In this document: in pieces, positions 26,549-34,913 of the stretch
Layout of the letters: each line of letters starts with the position of its first letter
How positions within the stretch are numbered: position 1 is the stretch's first letter
Source of the DNA: Chryseobacterium sp. LJ668
Lineage (GTDB): Bacteria > Bacteroidota > Bacteroidia > Flavobacteriales > Weeksellaceae
Reading direction: 5' to 3'
DNA length: 64,000 nucleotides
NCBI RefSeq assembly: GCF_019613955.1
Contig: NZ_CP080443.1
Span: forward strand, 1,798,001-1,862,000
Notes under the pieces: generated by a model
The model's database searches: none
What the model was told of the DNA's origin: nothing
The model's input: the letters and a program-made list of their open reading frames with translations, nothing else
Position numbers and translations under genes: made by a program

Positions 26549-27196
26549 ATGAGCTTTTTTGAAGAAAAAAATTCTGAAATGGACAGGTATCTGGAAAATC
26601 ATGCTTCAGCGGAGCCTGAAATTCTCAGGAAACTGAGAAGAGAAACCTTTCAGAAAACGACTCAGCCACATATGATTTCGGGTTATCAGCAGGGAAGATT
26701 ACTGACCATCATTTCAAAAATCCTACAGCCAAAAAATATTCTTGAAATAGGCACATTTACAGGTTATGCAACACTTTGTATGGCAGAAGGCTTATCAGCA
26801 GACGGGAAACTGATAACTCTGGATGTCAACGAAGACTTAGCGTATCTGCCAAAAAAATATTTTTCAGAAAGTGAATATTCAGGACAGATCAATTTTAAAC
26901 TTCAGGATGCCAAAGATTTTTTAAAAGAGACAGATGAGGTTTTCGATTTGGTTTTTATAGATGCAGATAAAGAAAATTATGCAGAATATTTTAAATTAAT
27001 TAAGCCAAGAACAAAATCAGGTTCTGTGGTCATATTTGATAATGTTCTTTGGTACGGGAAGGTTTTAGAAGAAACCCCGAAACAGAAATCTACGCAGGTT
27101 ATTAAGGAGCTTAATGATTTGGCAGCGAAAGATGACGATTTTGAAAATCTTATTTTACCTTTGCGTGACGGAGTAAATCTGCTTCGCAGGAAATAA
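26549..27196 (+). CDS. Class I SAM-dependent O-methyltransferase (COMT family 3)
   Basis: This 215-residue O-methyltransferase of the caffeoyl-CoA OMT-like family 3 (bacterial TrmR/YrrM-like group) has motif I ILEIGTFTGYATLCMAEGL near residue 66, the metal-binding and catalytic segment FDLVFIDADKENYAEYF near 137, and VVIFDNVLWYGKVL near 161 with a second metal aspartate. YrrM-type members methylate 5-hydroxyuridine in tRNA, so a tRNA substrate is possible, but a small-molecule substrate is not excluded. The ATG at 26549 is preferred over the upstream TTG at 26528, which lies within a TAAATTTG box. It stands alone, cytoplasmic. Confidence 0.83.
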   Translation: MSFFEEKNSEMDRYLENHASAEPEILRKLRRETFQKTTQPHMISGYQQGRLLTIISKILQPKNILEIGTFTGYATLCMAEGLSADGKLITLDVNEDLAYLPKKYFSESEYSGQINFKLQDAKDFLKETDEVFDLVFIDADKENYAEYFKLIKPRTKSGSVVIFDNVLWYGKVLEETPKQKSTQVIKELNDLAAKDDDFENLILPLRDGVNLLRRK

Positions 27197-27274
27197 TTAA
27201 AAGATTTAAATATTAAATAATTGAAAGATTCTTACCTCTAATTTTTTTAATCTTTAAATCATTAATCTTTTAAT
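27196..27274. repeat. AT-rich imperfect inverted repeat
   Basis: Outer arms ATTAAAAGATT (27196-27206) and AATCTTTTAAT (27264-27274) are perfect complements. Inner arms AAAGATT (27224-27230) and AATCTTT (27249-27255) are nested within. It fills the gap between the O-methyltransferase and NlpC/P60 genes and has no T run. Related AAAGATT-rich sequence is seen after the MATE gene (59956-60010). Confidence 0.5.
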
Positions 27275-27282
27275 ATAAATAA

Positions 27283-27999
27283 ATGGATAAAGGAATTTGT
27301 GTTGTGACAGTAGCGCCGGTGCGTGCAGAAAATGCTGACAAAGCAGAAATTGTCACAGAAATATTATTTGGCGAAAGCGCAGATATTTTGGAAGTGAATA
27401 AAAACTGGACCAAAATAAAAATGCATTATGACGGGTACGAAGGCTGGATGGATACCAAACAAATTAAGCCTGTAACCGAAGAATATCTTGCCGGTAGAAA
27501 AGTAACTCTGATTACTGAAGATTTCTCATCTGTTATCACGAATGACGGCCGTACTTTGCTTTCTATGGGTTCTGAAGTAGAATATCCTGCTGTAGCATCG
27601 CGTAGAAGTCATGATTTGCGTGAAAGCATTGCATTGACAGCCAAAGAATTCCGAAATGTTCCTTATCTATGGGGCGGAAAAAGCTTTTTTGCAGTAGACT
27701 GTTCCGGTTTCGTACAGCTGGTCTACAAAATTCACAATGTAAAGCTTCCAAGGGATACCTACCAGCAGGCAGAGGTGGGTAATGTTTTGAGTTTTGTAGA
27801 AGAAAGCCAACCCGGAGATCTTGCATTTTTTGAAAATTCTGAAGGGAAAATTATTCACGTCGGGATCATGCTTGACAATCAGAAAATCATTCACGCTTCG
27901 GGTAAAGTGAGAATCGATACATTAGATTCGACTGGGATCTTCAATAAAGAAATGAATAAGCATACTCATAAATTAAGAGTTATCAAAAGCGTGCTTTGA
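27283..27999 (+). CDS. NlpC/P60 peptidase with N-terminal SH3 domain (YkfC-like)
   Basis: This 238-residue peptidase starts with bacterial SH3-like repeats (ICVVTVAPVRAENADKAEIVTEILFGESADIL, then KNWTKIKMHYDGYEGWMDTKQI). A C40 NlpC/P60 domain follows with the catalytic Cys in AVDCSGFVQLVYK near residue 144, His in IIHVGIML near 190 and a third polar residue in IIHASGKV near 203. The layout matches gamma-D-glutamyl-L-diamino acid endopeptidases such as YkfC, which process murein peptides. No signal peptide is visible, so it may act in the cytoplasm on recycled peptides. The DUF1648 gene begins 2 bp after its stop. Confidence 0.85.
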   Translation: MDKGICVVTVAPVRAENADKAEIVTEILFGESADILEVNKNWTKIKMHYDGYEGWMDTKQIKPVTEEYLAGRKVTLITEDFSSVITNDGRTLLSMGSEVEYPAVASRRSHDLRESIALTAKEFRNVPYLWGGKSFFAVDCSGFVQLVYKIHNVKLPRDTYQQAEVGNVLSFVEESQPGDLAFFENSEGKIIHVGIMLDNQKIIHASGKVRIDTLDSTGIFNKEMNKHTHKLRVIKSVL

Positions 28000-28001
28000 C
28001 G

Positions 28002-28472
28002 ATGAAAACTTCGAGTATACTTTTAGTCATCAATATTCTGCTCCTTATTTTCATATGGGGTTTCACAGGAGTTAATTACGCAGGTTTACCAGAAACTCTT
28101 CCTTCTCATTTTGCAGTTAACGGAACGGTAGACGGAGAAAGCGAAAAGCGGGCAATCTGGTTTTTACCAGGAATCGCAACATTTGTATCCTTACTGCTTG
28201 TCGGTATTCCAAAAAATCCTGATTCACCACTTTTGAATGTTCCGAACAGTTACCGGAATAGAGAAAGTTTAAAGCTTTTTGCGTACAGTATATTACTTTC
28301 AATACTTCTTCTATTATTAGATACTGTAGTTGAAAGTATCCTTATTGCACAAGGTAAATTACGGGAAATGAGCAATGCAGTTTTTGTTTTCTTAGCTCTT
28401 TTATTCGTTGTGATAGGAATACATATTTTCAGAATGCTGAGAGAAAGAAAGTCAGAAACATCTAAAATTTAA
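28002..28472 (+). CDS. DUF1648 domain membrane protein
   Basis: This 156-residue protein has four predicted membrane helices. The region after TM1 reads NYAGLPETLPSHFAVNGTVDGESEKRAIWFLPG, the DUF1648 signature (L-P-x-x-x-P-x-H-F, then D-G). Proteins with this domain are small inner-membrane proteins; some are linked to cell-wall autolysis immunity (SdpI-like), but no function is established here. Start at the ATG 28002; the TTG at 27996 is less likely. It is sandwiched between the NlpC/P60 gene (2-bp gap) and waaA (2-bp gap), probably one operon. Confidence 0.8.
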   Translation: MKTSSILLVINILLLIFIWGFTGVNYAGLPETLPSHFAVNGTVDGESEKRAIWFLPGIATFVSLLLVGIPKNPDSPLLNVPNSYRNRESLKLFAYSILLSILLLLLDTVVESILIAQGKLREMSNAVFVFLALLFVVIGIHIFRMLRERKSETSKI

Positions 28473-28474
28473 AA

Positions 28475-29710
28475 TTGAATTTCATTTACAACATATTCAT
28501 CCATCTTCTCATTTTCGGAATGAAAGTTTTTTCATTATTAAATGATAAAACGAAAAAAGGGGTTAAAGGAAGAAGAGAAACGGTAAGTCGTGTTAAATCT
28601 GTCTTTTTAACTTCAGACAAGGTCATCTGGATGCATGCTGCAAGCTTGGGAGAGTACGAACAAGGTTTACCGGTTTTAGAAAAGCTTAAAGATCATTTTC
28701 CGCAACATAAAATACTAATTACGTTTTTTTCGCCATCGGGGTATGAGAATGTTGTTAAAAAGAAAAATATTGCGGATGTAATCTGTTATCTGCCATTTGA
28801 CACGAAGGAAAATGTAAAAGAATTTATTAGTCACATTAATGTTGAACTATTTTTTACGGTGAAATATGATTACTGGTATAATCTTTTTCAGGAGCTGAAA
28901 AATAAACATGTAAAAATAGTTGTTATTTCGGCATTATTTTATGAAAGTCAATCTTTTTTTACATCTTACGGGAAATGGTTTGTAAAGCAGTTGCAAAAAA
29001 ATGTCGACTGGTTTTTTCATCAAACACAGCATTCTTATTTTCTGGCAAAAAGTGTCGGTTTAAAAAATGCTTCGGTCACAGGAGATACCAGATTTGATCG
29101 TGTAAAACATTTGAAAAACAGGGATAATCATGTCGATTTTATCAGAGAATTTATTGGTGATAAAAAATCAATTGTCTTTGGAAGCTCATGGCAGGCGGAA
29201 GAGAAAATAGCGAGAATGATTTCTGTAAATCAAAATATTAGATTAATCATCGCTCCACACGATCTGAAAAGAGTTGAAAATTTAAAAGAATTATTTCCAG
29301 ACGCAATTCTTTACAGCAATTTAAAAAATTCTCAAACTCTCCAATCCTCAGACTCTCAAACTTTAATCATCGACAGTATCGGGTTGCTTTCAAAATTGTA
29401 TTCTTATGCAGATATTGCGGTAGTTGGTGGTGGTTTTCATGATTCAGGACTGCATAATATTCTTGAGGCAGCGACTTTCGGTGTGCCTGTAATTTTCGGA
29501 TGTCATTACATAAAAAATCCCGAAGCCGATGATTTAATTAAATCTAATGGCGGAAAATCTTTTGAACACGAAAATGAAGCGGCAGAATTTGCTTTAAATT
29601 TATTAAATAATCCAAATATTTTAAAAGAAATGTCTGAAAATGCTGATCGGTTTGTTGCAGAGCAACCCAATTCTTCGGAATTGATTTTAAAGAAAATTCT
29701 GTCACTTTAG
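28475..29710 (+). CDS. waaA: 3-deoxy-D-manno-octulosonic acid transferase
   Basis: This 411-residue GT30 enzyme adds Kdo to lipid IV-A in LPS core synthesis at the inner membrane. The start is TTG: the N-terminal segment MNFIYNIFIHLLIFGMKVFSLLNDKTKKGVKGRRE aligns with the family anchor helix, which would be lost at the next ATG (Met16). The catalytic Glu lies in MHAASLGEYEQGLPVLE near residue 54. Donor-site features are GDTRFDRV near 204, IAPHDLKRVENL near 257, and VVGGGFHDSGLHNILEAATFGVPVIFG near 315, the conserved Kdo-transferase block. The last 9 bp overlap the convergent gene at 29702. Confidence 0.93.
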   Translation: MNFIYNIFIHLLIFGMKVFSLLNDKTKKGVKGRRETVSRVKSVFLTSDKVIWMHAASLGEYEQGLPVLEKLKDHFPQHKILITFFSPSGYENVVKKKNIADVICYLPFDTKENVKEFISHINVELFFTVKYDYWYNLFQELKNKHVKIVVISALFYESQSFFTSYGKWFVKQLQKNVDWFFHQTQHSYFLAKSVGLKNASVTGDTRFDRVKHLKNRDNHVDFIREFIGDKKSIVFGSSWQAEEKIARMISVNQNIRLIIAPHDLKRVENLKELFPDAILYSNLKNSQTLQSSDSQTLIIDSIGLLSKLYSYADIAVVGGGFHDSGLHNILEAATFGVPVIFGCHYIKNPEADDLIKSNGGKSFEHENEAAEFALNLLNNPNILKEMSENADRFVAEQPNSSELILKKILSL

Positions 29711-30328
29711 AAATCCCTGGCTTTTAATATCTTTTATGATCAAATCCAGATGATCAGGAATTTTTTCAATCGTTAACCAGTCAAAATCAAAGCTGTTGTT
29801 GATGCAAAGCTTTTCCAGATATTTATTATCATGAATTTTTGATTCCAGACTTTCTAATATTTCATTCAATTCCATCCAGTAATCTTCGTCAAGTTTTTTT
29901 ATTGAAATAATAGCCTTCAGAAGTTTATTGATCAGATAAATATAAAGTTTGTATATATTGTCAAATCTTTGATTATTAAGTTTATCATTACTTTCTAAAA
30001 TTGAATTGACAAGGTAAAGCTGTAGATAAATATCTCCGAATTTATCGGTTGTAATTTTGACGTGCTCGGTGATTTCTGCACTTATTTTTCTGATCAGAAC
30101 TAAAAAATATTTAGGATTTCCTATATATTTTGATGCTAAAAGAACTCTTTCACTGATCTGTTCTTCCATCTGATTTCGCTTCTGGTCGGTGGTTTCGGTG
30201 TCGATCAGTTCAAAATAAAGTTTTTTTGACAACAGTTTGTCCTTTTTCAGCAAACGGAAAATCAGACGGTCTTTTTCTATGGCAGAAAAATTACTCAATG
30301 CAGTCTTAAATTCTTTTGAATATTCCAT
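29702..30328 (-). CDS. Hypothetical protein, helical
   Basis: This 208-residue protein has no recognised domain. It is rich in charged residues and predicted alpha helices (SAIEKDRLIFRLLKKDKLLSKKLYFELI, then a long helical middle). There is no signal peptide and no cysteine cluster, so it is probably a soluble cytoplasmic protein. It is the downstream partner of the GT2 gene: its start overlaps that stop in a TAATG arrangement, implying coupled translation. Its 3' end overlaps the convergent waaA by 9 bp. Function unknown. Confidence 0.65.
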   Translation of the reverse strand: MEYSKEFKTALSNFSAIEKDRLIFRLLKKDKLLSKKLYFELIDTETTDQKRNQMEEQISERVLLASKYIGNPKYFLVLIRKISAEITEHVKITTDKFGDIYLQLYLVNSILESNDKLNNQRFDNIYKLYIYLINKLLKAIISIKKLDEDYWMELNEILESLESKIHDNKYLEKLCINNSFDFDWLTIEKIPDHLDLIIKDIKSQGFLK

Positions 30329-31080
30329 TAATTAAATATTTTAGAGTACTTTAAAAATCCGTTGATTGCCCAATTGGCAGTATAATACAAAGATTTTAAG
30401 GTAGAAAATTTCATAAAATCTTTATAAACTAAATACTGATCTTTGATGATGTGCTGTTTTTTTCGTGAAACACTTGTTGCATGCATCCTGTACTTTGCCA
30501 TAGTTTTTGGCAGCGGTTTTCCTTCAGGTATTTTTTTAAGTAAATTGAGCCACATGACATGATCTTCACGTTTGCTTCCTTCGGGAAAATACTCTATACC
30601 AACTCTTTTAGAATCGTACATTGATGAGAGTAGAGAAAGCCGGCAGGTTTTTAATAAATTATCAAATGTAACCACTTTATCTGCCTTAAAATCTTCAATT
30701 TTAGGGTCCAGATTTTCATCGCATCTCGCGTAGGTAGAATAAGCAATTTCAGCATTTTCTTTTTTCATAAAAGCAACCATTTCATCAAGAAATTCGGGTT
30801 CCCAAAAATCGTCTGCATCCAGAAATGTTATAAATCTTCCGGTCGCATTTTTTAAAGATACATTTCTGGCGTGTCCTGCGCCTCCGTTTTTTTCAGAGAT
30901 GGTAAGTTTTATTCTTGAGTCATTCAGTTTTTGAATAATTTCCACAGAATCGTCAGTAGATCGGTCATCTGTAATCAGCCATTCCCAATCTGTAAACGTC
31001 TGATTTTGTACAGAGCTAATTGTTTCTTCCAAAAATTTTGAAGAATTATAGCAGGGAGTGATGATGGAAACTTCGGGCAT
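30328..31080 (-). CDS. Glycosyltransferase family 2
   Basis: This 250-residue GT-A fold enzyme has the nucleotide-sugar binding N-terminus VSIITPCYNSSKFLEETISSVQNQTFTDWEWLITDDRSTDDS, the metal-binding D-x-D in FLDADDFWEPEFLDEM near residue 91, and HVMWLNLLKKIPEG near 167. It resembles LPS core and capsule glycosyltransferases of the WcaA/SpsA type. It is separate from the 1-10 kb cluster but lies beside waaA, so a role in LPS core or O-antigen assembly is reasonable. Acceptor and donor unknown. The gene that follows overlaps its stop. Confidence 0.87.
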   Translation of the reverse strand: MPEVSIITPCYNSSKFLEETISSVQNQTFTDWEWLITDDRSTDDSVEIIQKLNDSRIKLTISEKNGGAGHARNVSLKNATGRFITFLDADDFWEPEFLDEMVAFMKKENAEIAYSTYARCDENLDPKIEDFKADKVVTFDNLLKTCRLSLLSSMYDSKRVGIEYFPEGSKREDHVMWLNLLKKIPEGKPLPKTMAKYRMHATSVSRKKQHIIKDQYLVYKDFMKFSTLKSLYYTANWAINGFLKYSKIFN

Positions 31081-31226
31081 TCGGTATTTTTTGCAAATAT
31101 AAGGCTTTGGAAATGGTCGTTAAAAGCTGTATTTGTAAGAAAATGCAAATTATGATTCCAAAATTCAAAAAAAATAGTGGAATTTTAATAAAAAATCATA
31201 ATTTTATGCCTTGAAAAATTTGATCT

Positions 31227-31700
31227 ATGAAGAAATTAGCATTATTATTTGCAGGTTTATCATTAATGGTAGCTACTACCGCATGTAACGATGACGAAGA
31301 TACTGTGCAGGAGTTTCCAATCGTTGGAACCTGGAAGCCGGTTGCAGAAGTGAGAACCCAGATTGATCTTGACGGTGTCGGGTTTTCTGATGAGATTACG
31401 TACACTACATGTCAGCAAGAATCTCGTTGGGTTTTTAACGAAAATGCTACAGGAAAAAGAACAAATAAGGATGAAGCAGGTTCACCTTTGACTTGTACCA
31501 CGATTTCCGAACGTAATTTTACTTACATTTACAATAAGACGGATAAGAATTTCGAAATCAAATATCAGGGAACGGTAGTTTCTGAAAAAGGAAAAATCGT
31601 TGATCTGAATGCAGAAACAATGAACCTGAAGATTGAGGATAATGTGGATCCTACAGTGTACAAAGCAACCACGTACACCTTTAAAAGAATTGCGCAGTAG
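31227..31700 (+). CDS. Lipocalin-like lipoprotein
   Basis: This 157-residue lipoprotein has a signal peptide and lipobox (MKKLALLFAGLSLMVATTACNDDEDT; A-C at Cys20), so it is probably acylated and anchored in the outer membrane. The N-D-D-E after the Cys resembles the acidic export signal described for surface lipoproteins in Bacteroidota. The mature part begins FPIVGTWKPVAEV, the G-x-W opening of lipocalin-like domains (Lipocalin_5/DUF5004 type), and is beta-rich. Ligand unknown. A strong terminator follows. Confidence 0.75.
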   Translation: MKKLALLFAGLSLMVATTACNDDEDTVQEFPIVGTWKPVAEVRTQIDLDGVGFSDEITYTTCQQESRWVFNENATGKRTNKDEAGSPLTCTTISERNFTYIYNKTDKNFEIKYQGTVVSEKGKIVDLNAETMNLKIEDNVDPTVYKATTYTFKRIAQ

Positions 31701-31728
31701 TTTTATCAAACTTACTATTTATTCATAC

Positions 31729-31750
31729 AACTCCAGTTTTTGCTGGAGTT
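31729..31750 (+). terminator. Terminator of the lipocalin-like gene
   Basis: An 8-bp perfect stem (AACTCCAG with CTGGAGTT) and 6-nt loop, then TTTTGTTTTTTT. It lies 28 bp past the stop. Confidence 0.92.
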
Positions 31751-31860
31751 TTTTGTTTTTTTAATTTAAATTTAGTTCAGGACAGGCATTTTAGTCTAGA
31801 TTTTTTTTTGATAAAAAACACTAAATTTGTGAAATCAATATAATTTATACTTTTAAAAGA

Positions 31861-34674
31861 ATGTTTTACGATCATCAGCAGATAGAAAAAAAGTGGCAGA
31901 AATACTGGGAAGACAATCAAACGTACAAGACTTCCGGCTTAACCGATAAACCTAAATTTTACGTCCTTGATATGTTCCCGTATCCATCGGGAGCCGGTCT
32001 TCACGTCGGACATCCGCTGGGATATATTGCTTCGGATATTTATGCGAGATATAAAAGACATCAAGGTTTTAATGTTCTGCATCCTGTGGGTTATGATAGT
32101 TTCGGTCTTCCTGCTGAGCAATACGCAATCCAAACAGGGCAACATCCTGCGGTTACTACTGAACAAAACATTACCAGATACGAGGAGCAACTTAGGAAAA
32201 TTGGTTTTTCATTCGACTGGAGCAGAGAAGTAAGAACTTCGGACGCTTCTTATTATAAATGGACACAGTGGATTTTTATTGAATTGTTCCATTCCTGGTA
32301 TAATAAAGATACAGACAAAGCAGAATCTATCTCAACGTTGATCAAACATTTTGAAGAAAAAGGGACGGAAGGATTAAATGCCAGTCAAAACGATGAACTA
32401 AATTTCACTTCAGAAGAATGGAAAAATGCTTCTGAAATAGATAAAGAAGATGTTTTATTAAATTATCGATTAGCTTACAGAGCAGAAACAACTGTCAATT
32501 GGTGTCCTGCTTTAGGAACAGTTTTAGCCAACGACGAAGTAAAAGACGGAAAATCAGAAAGAGGCGGCTTCCCTGTTTTTCAAAAGAAAATGATGCAGTG
32601 GAGCATGAGAATTTCTGCCTACTCAGAGAGATTGTTGCAGGGTCTTAAAACTTTAGATTGGCCGCAACCTTTGAAAGATTCTCAGGAATACTGGATCGGA
32701 AAATCTCAGGGAGCACAAGTGAAATTTCAGGTAGAAAATCACGAAGAAATTATCGAAGTTTTCACAACAAGACCTGATACTATTTTTGGAGCAACTTTTA
32801 TGGTTTTGGCGCCTGAAAATCCGTTGGTTGAAAATATTACAACTGCAGAACAAAAAGTTGAAGTCGATACTTATATTGAACAAACTTCCAAAAAAACTGA
32901 GCGTGATAGAATGGCGGACGTGAAAAACGTTTCAGGCGCTTTCACGGGAAGTTATGCGATCAATCCGTTCAGCGGAGAAAAGATGCCGATCTATATTTCA
33001 GATTATGTATTGATGGGTTACGGAACGGGAGCTGTGATGGCTGTTCCTGCGCATGACGAGCGCGACCACAGGTTTGCAAAGAAATTTAATTTAGATATTA
33101 AAAAAGTTGTAGAAACAGAAGAAAATATTCACGAAAAATCTTTTGACTCAAAAGATTCGGTTTGTGTCAATTCTGATTTCTTAAACGGCTTAAATTATAA
33201 TGATGCCAAAGCATTGATCATAGATGCTATCGAGAAAAAAGGAATCGGTCACGGTACGACTAATTACAGACAGCGTGATGCGATTTTTTCAAGACAGCGT
33301 TATTGGGGCGAGCCGGTTCCTATTTATTATAAGGAAGGAATGCCTTACACATTGCCAAATTCTGCGTTGCCGTTAGAACTTCCTGAAGTTGAAAAATATT
33401 TACCGACAGAAGACGGCGATCCGCCATTAGGAAATTCAAAAACTTTTGCATGGGATGAGACGAATCAAAAAGTAGTTGCTACAGATTTAATTGATGATCA
33501 AAATGTTTTCCCGTTAGAATTGTCTACCATGCCGGGTTGGGCAGGAAGTTCTTGGTATTTCTTAAGATATATGGATCCGAATAATGATGAGGTTTTTGCT
33601 AAAAAAGAACTGACAGATTATTGGGGACAAGTAGATTTATATATTGGTGGAAGCGAGCACGCAACCGGTCACTTACTGTATTCTCGTTTCTGGAATATGT
33701 TCTTAAAAGACAGAGGATATATTAATCATGATGAGCCTTTCCAGAAGTTGATCAATCAGGGGATGATTTTGGGGATGAGTGCGTTAATTCATAGAATTGA
33801 TGGAATTAATAAAATTGTTTCTAAAAATTTGGCAAGCGAATATCAAACTCAGAAAATCCCGGTTGATATTTCAATGTTGGTTGGAACTACAGATGAAATT
33901 GATGTTAATAAGCTGAAAAATTGGAGACCGGAATTTAGTAATGCTGAATTTATACTAGAAGAAGGAAAATTAATTACTGAAAGGGAAGTCGACAAAATGT
34001 CTAAGAGGACATATAATGTAGTAAATCCAGATGATATCTGTGACGAATACGGAGCAGACGGATTAAGATTGTACGAAATGTTTTTAGGGCCGTTGGAACA
34101 ATCCAAACCTTGGAACATTCAAGGTCTAAGTGGAGTTTACGGTTTTCTGAAAAAATTCTGGAATTTATATTTCAATGGCGATGTTTTCGAAGTTTCAGAC
34201 GAAGAGCCTACAAAAGCAGAATATAAAATTCTTCACACATTAATAAAGAAAGTAATTTTTGATATTGAAAATTTTTCTTTCAATACTTCAGTTTCATCAT
34301 TCATGATCGCTGTCAATGAGTTACAGAAAATAAAGTGCAACAAACGCAATATTTTAGAGCCTTTGGCCGTTATAATTTCCCCTTATGCACCACACATCTG
34401 CGAAGAGGTATGGAATTTGCTTGGTCACAGCGAGTCTATCGAGTTTGAAAAATTCCCTGAGCTCAACGAAGAATATTTAATTGAAGAGGAAATTAATTAT
34501 CCGGTAAGTGTTAACGGTAAGATGAAATTTACAATTTCTCTGTCGGCTCAACTTTCAGCGCAAGAAGTAGAAGTTTTAGTGCTTCAAAATGAGAAAATGA
34601 AAGAGATTTTAGAAGGCAAAGCACCAAAAAAGATTATTGTAGTGCCTAAAAAGATTGTAAATATTGTAATTTAA
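31861..34674 (+). CDS. leuS: Leucyl-tRNA synthetase
   Basis: This 937-residue class Ia synthetase has the HIGH motif as HVGHP near residue 48 (PYPSGAGLHVGHPLGY), a zinc/CP1 region with WCPALGTVLANDEV near 217, and the editing site TTRPDTIFGATFMVLAPENP near 300 with DERDHRFAKKF near 399. The catalytic helix reads YIGGSEHATGHLLYSRFW, and the second signature is KMSKR near 711 where KMSKS is usual. A C-terminal anticodon-binding domain follows. Length is normal for the Bacteroidota form, which carries insertions between the HIGH and KMSKS halves. It is monocistronic between two terminator-like structures. Confidence 0.97.
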   Translation: MFYDHQQIEKKWQKYWEDNQTYKTSGLTDKPKFYVLDMFPYPSGAGLHVGHPLGYIASDIYARYKRHQGFNVLHPVGYDSFGLPAEQYAIQTGQHPAVTTEQNITRYEEQLRKIGFSFDWSREVRTSDASYYKWTQWIFIELFHSWYNKDTDKAESISTLIKHFEEKGTEGLNASQNDELNFTSEEWKNASEIDKEDVLLNYRLAYRAETTVNWCPALGTVLANDEVKDGKSERGGFPVFQKKMMQWSMRISAYSERLLQGLKTLDWPQPLKDSQEYWIGKSQGAQVKFQVENHEEIIEVFTTRPDTIFGATFMVLAPENPLVENITTAEQKVEVDTYIEQTSKKTERDRMADVKNVSGAFTGSYAINPFSGEKMPIYISDYVLMGYGTGAVMAVPAHDERDHRFAKKFNLDIKKVVETEENIHEKSFDSKDSVCVNSDFLNGLNYNDAKALIIDAIEKKGIGHGTTNYRQRDAIFSRQRYWGEPVPIYYKEGMPYTLPNSALPLELPEVEKYLPTEDGDPPLGNSKTFAWDETNQKVVATDLIDDQNVFPLELSTMPGWAGSSWYFLRYMDPNNDEVFAKKELTDYWGQVDLYIGGSEHATGHLLYSRFWNMFLKDRGYINHDEPFQKLINQGMILGMSALIHRIDGINKIVSKNLASEYQTQKIPVDISMLVGTTDEIDVNKLKNWRPEFSNAEFILEEGKLITEREVDKMSKRTYNVVNPDDICDEYGADGLRLYEMFLGPLEQSKPWNIQGLSGVYGFLKKFWNLYFNGDVFEVSDEEPTKAEYKILHTLIKKVIFDIENFSFNTSVSSFMIAVNELQKIKCNKRNILEPLAVIISPYAPHICEEVWNLLGHSESIEFEKFPELNEEYLIEEEINYPVSVNGKMKFTISLSAQLSAQEVEVLVLQNEKMKEILEGKAPKKIIVVPKKIVNIVI

Positions 34675-34699
34675 AACAAATTTAACATTGGCAATTTCA

Positions 34700-34731
34700 A
34701 AAAAATCAACCCCTAATTTTTTTGATTTTTT
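34700..34731 (+). terminator. Weak AT-rich terminator candidate after leuS
   Basis: A 10-bp AT-rich stem (AAAAAATCAA with TTGATTTTTT) followed by TAATG. The stem has only two G-C pairs, so efficiency is doubtful. It is the only hairpin in the 239-bp gap before exbB, which otherwise shows nothing clear. Confidence 0.4.
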
Positions 34732-34913
34732 AATGTAATTTGATTTAATGACAAAAATCAGTAAAATATTTAGATATAATTACAATATCGGAATCGTATT
34801 AAATTTCCGTTATCAAAAAAAGACAAAATGTTTATTTAAGACTATTGCATTTTAAGTTATTTTGCCTTTATTTTACAACTTTAAAATTTTTAAACAATAT
34901 AATTTAGTTAAAT

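Noticed and set aside
34675..34913. Possible riboswitch or small RNA upstream of exbB
   Set aside because: Only an AT-rich weak stem is visible; no conserved aptamer motif or clear promoter was found.
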